Origin: an uncultured Verrucomicrobiota bacterium
GTDB taxonomy: Bacteria; Verrucomicrobiota; Verrucomicrobiia; Limisphaerales; UBA9464
DNA length: 57,120 nucleotides
Reading direction: 5' to 3'
Assembly: GCA_903907925.1 (NCBI GenBank)
Contig: CAIVQB010000004.1
Coordinates: 1-57,120, forward strand
The stretch's first letter is position 1. Each line of letters opens with the position of its first letter. The notes beneath the pieces are model-generated. The model was not told the origin of the DNA. It did not search any database and worked only from the letters and a program-made list of their open reading frames with translations. The position numbers and the translations under genes were made by a program. Shown one piece after another: positions 25,540-35,100 of this stretch.

Positions 25540-27741
25540 GTGAAACGATCCGGTGTCTCCGGTTCCCCAGCCGGTGTCCGTGAACCCGCTCCGCTCCGTC
25601 GTTCCCTCGAATCGCCGGTGTCCGTCGCGTGGGGCGTCGGACCGGAACGGCTCCACCAATTGGAACGCCTGGGGATCCGGACCCTCGGCGATCTTCTGTT
25701 CCATGCCCCCCGACGCTACGAGGATCGGCGCCGGTTTCGCACCATTCGTGAGCTTCAGTTGGGGGAGAGTTCGACCATTTTCGGCCGGGTTGTCGCGGCG
25801 GGCGTGAAGCGGTTTCGCAACGGAAGGTCGGTGTTTGAACTGGTGCTGGATGATGGTTCGGCGCGATTGCATTGCCGCTGGTGGAATCTGCCGTTCATGG
25901 AGCGATTCTTCACCGTCGGCGACGAATACTTGGCTTATGGCAAACCGAATTCGCTGCGCCCGCGGGCCATGGACCATCCGGAAACCGAGCGGGCCGAACC
26001 CGGCGAGGACGCGGCGGTCCACCTGAACCGGGTGGTTCCGATTTATCCGCTGACCGAGGGGCTACCGCAGCGGGCGTTGCGCTCCATTCTGGCGCGGGCG
26101 GTCGATGACTTTGCGGGATTGATCACCGATCCCCATCCGGAACTTCACGTGGAAGAAATCCAGACGCGCGCGGCGGGTGATCCCTTGCGACAGCAACCGG
26201 GGTTGTTGCTGCAACCGTTGCCGGACCGGGCGACTGCCATCCGTTCCCTTCATTTTCCCGCGGAACCGGAGGATGCCGAACGGGCGCGGCAACGGCTGGC
26301 GCTGGATGAGTTCGTCGGGCTGCAACTGGAAATCCAGCGCCGCCGTCTCAAGCTGGAGCGGGAGGCGCATGCACCGAGATGCGATGGCGACAACCGGCTG
26401 ATGAAGCCGTTTCTGGCGGCGTTGGGCTTCAAGCTGACCGGGGCGCAGGTGCGGGTGCTTCGGGAGTTGCGTAACGCGCTGGCGGGACCCATTCCGATGC
26501 GCCGCCTGCTGCAAGGGGATGTCGGGTCCGGCAAGACCGTTGTCGCCGCACTGGCCGCACTCATGACGCTGGAGAGCGGTCGGAATGTCGCCTTGATGGC
26601 CCCGACCGAGATTTTGGCCGAGCAATTGTACCGGACCTTTTCCACTTGGTTGGGACCGCTGGGAATCACCACCGAACTGCATTCCAGTGGACACCGCGGT
26701 TCCGGAGCGGGGGCGCAATCGCCGCGGTTGGCCCAGGGGCCGCGGGTCTGGATCGGAACCCACGCCCTGCTCGAGGATCGGGTGGGAATGGATCCGCTCG
26801 GATTGGTGATCATCGATGAACAGCACAAGTTTGGCGTGGCCCAGCGCGAGACCTTGCTCCGGAAGGGACGCGACGGTGCGTTGTATCCTCACTTGCTGGT
26901 AATGACCGCCACGCCGATTCCCCGGACATTGGGGCTGACCCTTTACGGCGATCTCGACGTGAGCCTCCTCGATGAAGTGCCCGCCGGTCGCGGCCGGGTG
27001 CGCACCCATGTGCGGAATCCTTCGGTGCTTCCCAAGGTGTGGCAGTTCATCGGTGCCCAGCTCGATCGCGGCCGTCAGGCGTACGTCGTTTACCCCCGCA
27101 TCACCGCCTCGGATCGTGATGAGGTGAAGGCAGTCACCCAGGAGTTCGGACGGATTCGTGACCTTCTGGCGCCGCATACCGTGGGCCTGTTGCACGGGCA
27201 ACTGGCATCACCGCAAAAGGAGGCGGTGATGCAGGCGTTCCGGTCGGGCCAATTGGACGTGCTCGTCGCCACCAGCGTGATCGAAGTCGGGGTCGATGTT
27301 CCCAATGCCACGGTGATGGTGATTGAAAACGCGGAACAATTCGGCCTCGCCCAATTGCATCAATTGCGGGGCCGCATCGGTCGCGGAGCGCACGAGTCCC
27401 ATTGCATTCTGGTGGCGGGTGAATCGACCGATTCGGCCAAGGAACGGCTGGGAATCCTCGCAAAAACCAGCGACGGATTTGAACTCGCCGAGGCGGATTT
27501 GCGGCTTCGCGGACCGGGCGAACTGGTCGGCCGCCAGCAGAGCGGGTTGCCCGATTTCAAGTTTGGCGACCTGATCCGCGATCGCGAGTTGGTGGAAGCC
27601 GCCCGGGAACGGGTGCGTGCGTACCTTTGGGGAGGCGTGAAGGGCAGGGCGAGTGCTCCCGCCGAGCCGGGAATGTTGCACGAGGTGGTTAAGACCAAGC
27701 CCGTTTCGGAAACTCGATCGGGTTCCATCGCGAAACCGTGA
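25540..27741 (+). CDS. recG: ATP-dependent DNA helicase RecG
   Basis: A 733-residue RecG, which remodels stalled replication forks and Holliday junctions. The N-terminal wedge/OB domain starts about residue 60 (FHAPRRYEDRRRF, TIFGRVVAAGVKRFRNGR). Helicase motifs: Walker A GDVGSGKT, APTEILAEQ, DEQHKFGV as the DEAH-like box, MTATPIPRTL, and the motif VI region QLRGRIGRG. The C-terminal family end LRLRGPGELVGRQQSGLPDFKFGDL is present. The start is GTG at 25540-25542; an N-terminal extension of about 25 residues precedes the conserved region, so the true start could be slightly downstream. Confidence 0.97.
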   Translation: MKRSGVSGSPAGVREPAPLRRSLESPVSVAWGVGPERLHQLERLGIRTLGDLLFHAPRRYEDRRRFRTIRELQLGESSTIFGRVVAAGVKRFRNGRSVFELVLDDGSARLHCRWWNLPFMERFFTVGDEYLAYGKPNSLRPRAMDHPETERAEPGEDAAVHLNRVVPIYPLTEGLPQRALRSILARAVDDFAGLITDPHPELHVEEIQTRAAGDPLRQQPGLLLQPLPDRATAIRSLHFPAEPEDAERARQRLALDEFVGLQLEIQRRRLKLEREAHAPRCDGDNRLMKPFLAALGFKLTGAQVRVLRELRNALAGPIPMRRLLQGDVGSGKTVVAALAALMTLESGRNVALMAPTEILAEQLYRTFSTWLGPLGITTELHSSGHRGSGAGAQSPRLAQGPRVWIGTHALLEDRVGMDPLGLVIIDEQHKFGVAQRETLLRKGRDGALYPHLLVMTATPIPRTLGLTLYGDLDVSLLDEVPAGRGRVRTHVRNPSVLPKVWQFIGAQLDRGRQAYVVYPRITASDRDEVKAVTQEFGRIRDLLAPHTVGLLHGQLASPQKEAVMQAFRSGQLDVLVATSVIEVGVDVPNATVMVIENAEQFGLAQLHQLRGRIGRGAHESHCILVAGESTDSAKERLGILAKTSDGFELAEADLRLRGPGELVGRQQSGLPDFKFGDLIRDRELVEAARERVRAYLWGGVKGRASAPAEPGMLHEVVKTKPVSETRSGSIAKP

Positions 27742-27775
27742 AGGGGCGTTCCGGCACCGACGCCAGGTCCGTCTC

Positions 27776-28702
<927 letters not shown>

Positions 28703-28857
28703 CGATATCGAAATCAGACTAACAGAGCAGCAGGCGTTGCAGGGTCAATTCCCTTGTCGGACGCGACCGGTCACGCGGCTGGACGAAATGGGAGAAGCGG
28801 ATCCCGGGAATTCGGAATGGCGAAGATTCGGTTCGGTCAGTGACGCCCGATGGCACT

Positions 28858-29742
28858 CTACAATTGAGATGCCCACTGGTCATGGAGTTGTTGCCAGGTC
28901 GTGAGGGACAGGATGGTGGTCTGCAGCTTGCGCAGGTCGGGGAGTTGTTCGGGCGGCATGGTGCCGGCCCCGAAAACGAGGCCCTTCTTCGTGGATCGCC
29001 ACTTGAAATGTTCAGCGTGGCCGTCGAGGAAGGCGAGGTTTCCACCGCGATTATGGCGGTCGGCGGGAATGTCCAGCCAGGTATCGGTCCAACCGGGATA
29101 CCCCAGCGGCAGCAAGCCGAAGGTCGAATCGGCGATGTAATCCTCGTGAACTTCGACGAAGGATTCGAACTGGGATTGTCCAGGATCAAAGGCCGCGGAA
29201 TAGCTGGTGTAGGCGCGGAAGGGTGGGGGACCGTCCTCCTGATTACTGTTCAACCAGACGCTCAGATTGTAGCTGCGGGTCTTCGGTACCGAGGTTCCGG
29301 TGGCGAGCTTGACCCTTCCGGTGTCGCCGGGGCAGCGGTAGATCCCGGGCGATCGGTTGTAGGAATACAGGAGACCACGCTCAATATTGGTGGTCGTGGT
29401 GTCGACCCGGACGTCGCCCGGGCACCACGACACTCCCTTGTCGAAGTTTCCGGTTTCGCCCCCGCCCTGCGACACGTTGAGGACGGAATCGTTCTGGATG
29501 AGATGGTCGCGATTGTCGCCGGCGTAGAGAACGTAAGCCAGTTGAAGCTGCTTCAGATTGCTTAGACAGACTGCGGAATAAGCCTGCTGTTTCGACCGTG
29601 CGAGGGCCGGCAACAACCTCGCCGCGAGAATCGCAATGATGGCGATCACGACCAGCAGCTCAATCAGCGTGAACCCGGCCCGTCGTGACTGCCCGGACGG
29701 TTTCAGACCGACACTGACGGGATTGCGGACACCGACACTCAT
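28858..29742 (-). CDS. Prepilin/pseudopilin-like protein with H-X9-DG motif (copy 1)
   Basis: A 294-residue protein with a 23-residue leader ([17 protein letters not shown]...), prepilin cleavage at Gly23-Phe24 and the helix [18 protein letters not shown]. The C-terminal region carries [13 protein letters not shown]. It is in tandem with the paralogue at 27776-28702 (115-base gap plus that gene's long leader), suggesting local duplication. The open frame runs upstream to 30279, but that part is antisense to the HAD-methyltransferase gene; the start at 29742 gives a normal leader. The pair lies about 1.6 kb from, and is transcribed away from, the PilM/secretin genes. Confidence 0.88.
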   Translation of the reverse strand: MSVGVRNPVSVGLKPSGQSRRAGFTLIELLVVIAIIAILAARLLPALARSKQQAYSAVCLSNLKQLQLAYVLYAGDNRDHLIQNDSVLNVSQGGGETGNFDKGVSWCPGDVRVDTTTTNIERGLLYSYNRSPGIYRCPGDTGRVKLATGTSVPKTRSYNLSVWLNSNQEDGPPPFRAYTSYSAAFDPGQSQFESFVEVHEDYIADSTFGLLPLGYPGWTDTWLDIPADRHNRGGNLAFLDGHAEHFKWRSTKKGLVFGAGTMPPEQLPDLRKLQTTILSLTTWQQLHDQWASQL

Positions 29743-29864
29743 ACCAGACTCATCGTTCCACTGGACCTCTGTTTGGGTACACTGATACGGCTGGGAATGC
29801 CATCCTGAAAATGGATTGAAAAGTTCTCGGTGCCGTTTGGCGGTTCGATCACGATGACCACGGC

Positions 29865-31163
29865 ATGATACGGTTGGTGTTGTTCGACATTGATGGGACC
29901 CTGATCCGGACGGGCGGGGCGGGGATTCGGGCTTTTGGGAGAACGGCGGATCAGATCTTCGGCAAGCCGGGGGGGACCGATGCGCTGCGGTTCCACGGGC
30001 GGACCGACACTTCGTTGATCCGGGAATTCCTGCGGACCAATGGCATTGCCGATGCGCCGTGGAACGTGCGGCATTTTCTCGACGCCTACGTGTTTCTCCT
30101 GGACGCCGAGTTGCGTCGCCACCCGGGTGAACTCTGCCCGGGGGTGAGGGAGTTGATCGCCGCGTTGCGTGCTCTTCCGGAACCACCGCTGCTCGGACTG
30201 CTGACCGGGAACGTTCGTTTGGGGGCTGCCTTGAAACTGGTCGCCCATCGTTTGGGTGAGGAGTTTGTTCTCGGTGCATTTGGCGACGATCACGAGGATC
30301 GCAATCAACTGGCGGTGATCGCGCGGGATCGTGCCAGCCGCAGATTGGGTCGCCGCCTGGCTGGCGAAGAAATCGTCGTGATCGGCGACACTGCGGCGGA
30401 CATCGCCTGCGCCCATCATATCGGGGCGCACTGCGTCGCGGTCGCCACCGGCGGCGAAAGTCTGGCCGATCTGCTGGCGCGGTCGCCGTCGGTGGCCGTC
30501 GACTCCCTCGAACAAATCTCCGCCGGCTGGGTGGCCCGCGGCGGCGCGCAGTCGGAGAACGCCACGCAGTGGGAGAACCTGTACCAGATTGGTGACACGC
30601 GATGGGACAAGGGCGAGCCTGCGCCCGGGCTTGTGGACTTTCTCAGTCGCACGTCCGACGCCGTTCGTGGACGGGTGCTCGTGCCGGGTTGCGGACGCGG
30701 TCATGATGCCCGGGCCTGGGCGGCGGCCGGACACACGGTGGTGGGTGTGGACCTCGCGCCGAGCGCGGTGACGGCGGCCCGATCCCTGGCCTCGCCCTCG
30801 GCGGCGCTTACGTTTGAGCAGTGGGATTTTCTGCGTCCGGACAACGGGTTGACCGAGTTTGACTGGGTGTTTGAACACACGCTGTTCTGCGCCATTTCGC
30901 CGTCGCAACGGGATGCGTACGTGGAGGCGATTCATCAATGCCTGCGGCCCGGCGGACAGTTTCTCGCGCTCCACTATTTGCAGCCGCGCGATGAATCGGG
31001 ACCGCCCTTTTCCGTGACGGTGGCGGAGATTGAACGCCGTTTCTCCGCAGGGTTTGAATTGCTTCAGCATTGGGTCCCGCCGTCGTTTCCGGGCCGCGAA
31101 CAACGGGAACGAATGTTCCTCTGGCGTCGTCGCCCCGGCGCAATTCGCAAGCTCCGATCGTAA
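29865..31163 (+). CDS. Fusion of HAD phosphatase and TPMT-like methyltransferase
   Basis: A 432-residue two-domain protein. Residues 1-225 are a HAD-superfamily hydrolase of the phosphoglycolate-phosphatase type: DIDGT (D8, D10), LLTGN as motif II and [10 protein letters not shown] as motif IV. From about 232 a thiopurine-methyltransferase-like SAM domain follows: [22 protein letters not shown], then motif [13 protein letters not shown] (about 271), [11 protein letters not shown] and [13 protein letters not shown]. Each half is near full length for its family, so this is a genuine fusion and not a fragment. The coupled chemistry is unknown; detoxification of a small thiol, selenium or halide compound would fit the methyltransferase family. 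The C-terminus ends with a basic tail. Confidence 0.87.
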   Translation: MIRLVLFDIDGTLIRTGGAGIRAFGRTADQIFGKPGGTDALRFHGRTDTSLIREFLRTNGIADAPWNVRHFLDAYVFLLDAELRRHPGELCPGVRELIAALRALPEPPLLGLLTGNVRLGAALKLVAHRLGEEFVLGAFGDDHEDRNQLAVIARDRASRRLGRRLAGEEIVVIGDTAADIACAHHIGAHCVAVATGGESLADLLARSPSVAVDSLEQISAGWVARGGAQSENATQWENLYQIGDTRWDKGEPAPGLVDFLSRTSDAVRGRVLVPGCGRGHDARAWAAAGHTVVGVDLAPSAVTAARSLASPSAALTFEQWDFLRPDNGLTEFDWVFEHTLFCAISPSQRDAYVEAIHQCLRPGGQFLALHYLQPRDESGPPFSVTVAEIERRFSAGFELLQHWVPPSFPGREQRERMFLWRRRPGAIRKLRS

Positions 31164-31322
31164 ACAACTGTAAACTTTTTTTCGTGCGATACGGGTTTTT
31201 TGTTTGACCCTTCCCTCCCGCTTCTTTAGGTACCCGCAAGAACAAGCCGTGATCGCCTGCCCCCGGGCATTCCGTGGCCGGCGTTTTTTTATCGGTAAAT
31301 CTGTCCTGAACGACAAGTTGCC
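31164..31322. other. Leader region of the pil-like operon
   Basis: A 159-base gap, noticeably AT-richer than its surroundings, with T tracts at 31176-31183 and 31197-31202. A TTGACC string at 31204-31209 could be a -35 box, but no good -10 was found at the right spacing. This is the most likely place for the promoter of the long plus-strand gene run starting with pilM. Confidence 0.35.
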
Positions 31323-33179
31323 ATGCTGAAGTCGAAGTCATTTCTCGCGATCGATTTTGGGGCCGGAAGCCTCAAGATCGCCGAATTTGCGTCGACCGCC
31401 GAAAGCGGTCTGCGGCTGCTTCGCTTTGCCGTGCGGCCCCTGGGCCTGGCGGGATCGCAGGACGCGGCGCGCGATGCGCTGTTGAAGAAGGCGCTGCCCG
31501 AACTGCTCACCGAGGGCGGGTTTCAATCCCGGGACGGCAACTTGAACGCCCCGGGCTTCCAGGTCTTCTCGAAGTTCGTCAAGCTGCCACCGGTCGACAG
31601 TTCCAAGGTCACCCAGATCATCCAGTACGAGGCGCAGCAGAATGTTCCCTTCCCGCTGGCCGAGACGGCGTGGGATTATCAGATCCTGGGTTCGGCCCCG
31701 AGTGGTGAACTCGAGGTGCTGCTGGTGGCGATCAAGTCGGAGGTGGTGGAAAAGCTGTTCGCCTCGGGCGAGGCCGCCGGGCTGCGGATGTCGATCATTG
31801 ATTCATCAATCGGTGCCCTGGCGAATGCGTTCCGCTACAATTACGCCGATCAGGACGGCTGCAGTCTGTTGATCGACATCGGTGCCAAGACCAGCAACGT
31901 CCTGCTCTTTGAAGCGGGCAAGTATTACGGCCGCAGCATCAACGTGGGGGCGAATGCCATCACCCAGGAATTCGCCGCGGAAGCCAAGCTGCGCTTCGAC
32001 GATGCCGAGAAATTCAAGCTCTCCGACGGGTTCGTCAGCCTCGGCGGTGCCTACGAGGAACCGGATGATCCCAAGCAGGCCGCGGTGTCCAAGGTGGCCC
32101 GCAATGTCCTGACCCGCCTGCACCTGCAGGTGAACCAGACGGTCCAATTCTATCGCACCCAACAGGGTGGAGCGGCGCCGGTCCGGGTTTTCCTCTGTGG
32201 CGGCGGCTCGATTCTGCCCTACGCCTCGCAGTTCTTTCAGGAAAAGCTCGGTCTGCCGGTCGATTTCCTCAATCCATTCCGGAATGTGGAGATTGATCCC
32301 TCAGTGGATGTCGCCGAGTTGGAAAAGGTCGCGCAATGCTTCGGCGAGGTCGTGGGCCTCGGCCTGCGCAACGTCGCGCAATGCCCGGTCGAGTTCAACC
32401 TGATGCCCAAGGCGTCGTTGACCCGGCAACAGTTCAATTCCAAGAAGCCCTTCCTGCTCGCGGCGGCCTTTGTTCTCTCCGCAGGCGTGTTTGCCGCGGG
32501 TTGGTTCCACGCCAAGCTGGCGGATGCCCGCCGGGACGGACTTGAAAAGGTCAAGGCGCAGGTCGAACCGCTGGAGCGCACCAAGACCTCGCTGGAAGCC
32601 GAAGAAGGCAAGTTGAAACGTGCGCTAGACGAGGCCAATCAGCTCGGCGAATGGCTCCAGTCCCGGACCCAGTGGGTCAATATTTTCTCCGAACTCCGCG
32701 GCGTCCTCAAGGATACCGAGGACGATCAGCGCAAGATCCTGAATCAGCCGGTCGGTGTGTGGATTGACTCCTTTATTTCCGCTGAAAGCATGACCCAGGT
32801 TGCCGGCGGCGGCGAGGAAGAGACCCAGAACACGGGCATGAGCCGGTTCATGACGGATCCCGTCCTCAGAAAGCGCTATGGCCTCGGGCCCCCGGCCACC
32901 GCCGCCGAACCCGCCGACACGGCCACCGCAGAAAAGAAATCCGCCAAGGCGGCCAATACCAACGAATTGTCCTCCATCAAGGTCACCTTCCGCGCGGTGA
33001 ACCTGAATGAGGCTGCCAACAACCAGCTCATTTACGCCCTCGAAAAGGCCATCAAGGCCAGCCCGATGTTTGATCGGGAGGGAACCCAGCTTTCCGGTTC
33101 GTTGGAAAAGACGGAAGCCAACGCGGTCACTTTCTCCTTTCCGTTGAGTCTCAAGCTCAAGCGTCCCATCAAGCTCTGA
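31323..33179 (+). CDS. pilM: PilM-PilN-like type IV pilus assembly protein (Amuc_1101-like)
   Basis: A 618-residue fusion. Residues 1-355 are a PilM actin-like ATPase: FLAIDFGAGSLKIAEF (phosphate 1), QNVPFPLAETAWDYQI, LLIDIGAKTSNVLLFEAGKYYGRSINVGAN (phosphate 2), FLCGGGSILP (adenosine). About 375-395 is a transmembrane helix (PFLLAAAFVLSAGVFAAGWF), followed by a coiled coil and a periplasmic PilN-like domain ending FPLSLKLKRPIKL. The chain thus links the cytoplasmic platform to the periplasm in one polypeptide. The next three genes encode Amuc_1100-, Amuc_1099- and Amuc_1098-like proteins, the same set as in Akkermansia. First gene of a tightly spaced run. Confidence 0.9.
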   Translation: MLKSKSFLAIDFGAGSLKIAEFASTAESGLRLLRFAVRPLGLAGSQDAARDALLKKALPELLTEGGFQSRDGNLNAPGFQVFSKFVKLPPVDSSKVTQIIQYEAQQNVPFPLAETAWDYQILGSAPSGELEVLLVAIKSEVVEKLFASGEAAGLRMSIIDSSIGALANAFRYNYADQDGCSLLIDIGAKTSNVLLFEAGKYYGRSINVGANAITQEFAAEAKLRFDDAEKFKLSDGFVSLGGAYEEPDDPKQAAVSKVARNVLTRLHLQVNQTVQFYRTQQGGAAPVRVFLCGGGSILPYASQFFQEKLGLPVDFLNPFRNVEIDPSVDVAELEKVAQCFGEVVGLGLRNVAQCPVEFNLMPKASLTRQQFNSKKPFLLAAAFVLSAGVFAAGWFHAKLADARRDGLEKVKAQVEPLERTKTSLEAEEGKLKRALDEANQLGEWLQSRTQWVNIFSELRGVLKDTEDDQRKILNQPVGVWIDSFISAESMTQVAGGGEEETQNTGMSRFMTDPVLRKRYGLGPPATAAEPADTATAEKKSAKAANTNELSSIKVTFRAVNLNEAANNQLIYALEKAIKASPMFDREGTQLSGSLEKTEANAVTFSFPLSLKLKRPIKL

Positions 33180-33193
33180 ATTGCTGACCCGGT

Positions 33194-34237
33194 ATGGCCT
33201 GGATCAAACGCAACCTTCTCTTCGTCGTCGGCCTGGTGGTCGCCTTTGCCCTGTTGGGCGGCGGTGTCCTGTACCTGGTGGGCAACCTCCAGGATGCCGA
33301 CGGAGTGAGTGCAGAGCTGACCGGAAAAAACGAAGCCCTCGACGCCCTCGTCAAGCGGCCCACCTATCCCAATTCCAAGAACATCGAATTGGTCAAGGTC
33401 GAGCAGCAGCGGGTGGAGGGTTTCAAGACCAGTGCTCGCGCCCGGTTCGGTGAAATCCCGAAGATGGAGAGCCTGAACAACGCCGGATTCAAATCCGTGT
33501 TGGAGGGAACGATTCTGAACCTGACCCGGAGTGCCGATCGGGCCGGCGTCAAGTTGCCGGACAAGTATGACTTCACCTTTTCCGAACAGCGCCGGCAATT
33601 GCAGCTTCCAGAAAAAGCCCTGCCGAGTCTGGCGCTGCATCTGGGTGATCTCGCCAACATCTGTCAGGTTCTGTTCGATTCGAAGGTTCATGCCCTGAGC
33701 AGCCTTCGGAGGCCGCAGGTCGCCCTGACCGATTCCAACGGAGGCAACGATTTTGTCACCAAGAAGCCCGCCACCAATACCGTGGTGGGTGCCTCGATCC
33801 TTCCCTACGAGGTGTCCTTCGAGTGCTTCAGCTCAGAACTCGGCGCGGTTCTCGCCGGCTTCCTCAATGCAAAGGAGGCTTACATCATCAAGACGATCAA
33901 CGTGGAGCATGGTTCCACCCCCGATACTCAACCCGGCCAGGGTGATCCCAGCGGCACTCCGCCGCCGATGGATCCGCGGTTGATGATGATGCGCCGCTAC
34001 GGCGGCATGGCTCCCGGTCTCGCGTCCCGATACGGTCTTGCTCCCGGCGGCGGTGGTCCCGGTGGCCCTCAGGGCATGCCAGCTCCCATGACGCCGGCAC
34101 CGACCACCAAGGCCGGTCAGACCGCACTGGAGGAAAAACCGTTGCGGGTCTCCATCGCCTTGGAAGTGGTCAAACTCGCCGCCGCCGCGCCGGCTCCCGC
34201 TGCCGCCGCCCCGGCCCGAACCCCACCAAAACGCTGA
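33194..34237 (+). CDS. Amuc_1100-like pilus-associated protein
   Basis: A 347-residue bitopic protein. The N-terminal transmembrane helix is at about 7-29 (LLFVVGLVVAFALLGGGVLYLV), then a coiled coil (DADGVSAELTGKNEALDALV) and a PilO/GspL-like alpha-beta periplasmic domain. A Pro/Gly/Met-rich loop near 235-300 and a Pro/Ala-rich tail follow. The position between PilM-PilN and the Amuc_1099-like gene, the size and the topology fit the Amuc_1100 family, whose Akkermansia member is a surface-exposed, host-active protein. Here it most likely forms part of the inner-membrane platform of the secretin system. It begins 14 bases after pilM. Confidence 0.82.
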   Translation: MAWIKRNLLFVVGLVVAFALLGGGVLYLVGNLQDADGVSAELTGKNEALDALVKRPTYPNSKNIELVKVEQQRVEGFKTSARARFGEIPKMESLNNAGFKSVLEGTILNLTRSADRAGVKLPDKYDFTFSEQRRQLQLPEKALPSLALHLGDLANICQVLFDSKVHALSSLRRPQVALTDSNGGNDFVTKKPATNTVVGASILPYEVSFECFSSELGAVLAGFLNAKEAYIIKTINVEHGSTPDTQPGQGDPSGTPPPMDPRLMMMRRYGGMAPGLASRYGLAPGGGGPGGPQGMPAPMTPAPTTKAGQTALEEKPLRVSIALEVVKLAAAAPAPAAAAPARTPPKR

Positions 34238-34240
34238 CGC

Positions 34241-35044
34241 ATGCAATTCCTTACGAAGATCAAGGCGCACTATGAGAAGATCATTCTGGGAGCGGTGCTC
34301 CTGGGGGTGGCCGCGATGGCGTTGTTCCTGACCAAGGCGGCCGGCGACGAGCGGGACAAGTTGGCGGACCAGTTGAAGACGCGCGTCGGCGGAAAACAAA
34401 ACGCTGTCAAGCCGGTGGACCTCGCCGGAAGCGTTGCCGCGTTGGAGCGCCTGTCGCAGCCGGCAGTGGTGCAGCTCGCCGGCGAACACAAAACCTTCAA
34501 TCCCAACACCTGGGTCTACAAGTCAGACGGAACCATCACTCCGGTGGGCGATCGTCCGGGCTCTGGAACACGGGGTCTGCTGTTGAACGCAACCCAGCCC
34601 CTGAATTTGACCATCTCCTACACCGCCGTTGCCGGGACCGCGGAACCCTACCGCTACCAGTTCAGCGTGGTCCGAGACCACGAACGCAAGGCGGAGAAAC
34701 GCCGTCCCACCACGGTTTCGCTGACCGAAGGGACCAAGAACGATCTGTTCGCTCTGCTCGAAATTCACGGCCCGAAGGATAACCCGACCGAGGTGGTCAT
34801 TGAGCTTCTGGAGGGTGGCGAACGGGTCACCCTGCCGAAGGACAAAGTGTTCGCCAAAGGCTTGGCCTTCTCCGCCGATCTCGCTTATCCGATCGAAAAC
34901 CGCTCCTGGAGTCACAAGAGGGTGGATGAAACGATCGTTTTGTCCGGTGTGACCTACAAGATTGTTGCCATAGCAAAAGACGAGATTGTAGTCTCGGCCC
35001 CCAACCGTGTCCGTACTACCATAAAGATCTCCGCCGTCCCCTGA
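34241..35044 (+). CDS. Amuc_1099-like pilus-operon protein
   Basis: A 267-residue bitopic protein that starts three bases after the upstream stop. The N-terminal transmembrane segment is at about 14-30 (IILGAVLLGVAAMALFL), followed by a helical linker and two beta-rich domains; the last 45 residues (SWSHKRVDETIVLSGVTYKIVAIAKDEIVVS...) look like a small SH3/PilP-like barrel. Position and topology match Amuc_1099 of Akkermansia, which has no assigned biochemical function. A PilP-like link between the inner-membrane platform and the secretin is the likely role (inference). Confidence 0.75.
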   Translation: MQFLTKIKAHYEKIILGAVLLGVAAMALFLTKAAGDERDKLADQLKTRVGGKQNAVKPVDLAGSVAALERLSQPAVVQLAGEHKTFNPNTWVYKSDGTITPVGDRPGSGTRGLLLNATQPLNLTISYTAVAGTAEPYRYQFSVVRDHERKAEKRRPTTVSLTEGTKNDLFALLEIHGPKDNPTEVVIELLEGGERVTLPKDKVFAKGLAFSADLAYPIENRSWSHKRVDETIVLSGVTYKIVAIAKDEIVVSAPNRVRTTIKISAVP

Positions 35045-35100
35045 TCGTTTCCCGTCGCTTTCGTTCACCCGATTTCCGAGTTCCAACCGAGAAGAACCCC

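Noticed and set aside
31204-31209. TTGACC as the -35 box of the pilM operon
   Set aside because: No acceptable -10 at 16-18 bases; listed only within the leader region entry.
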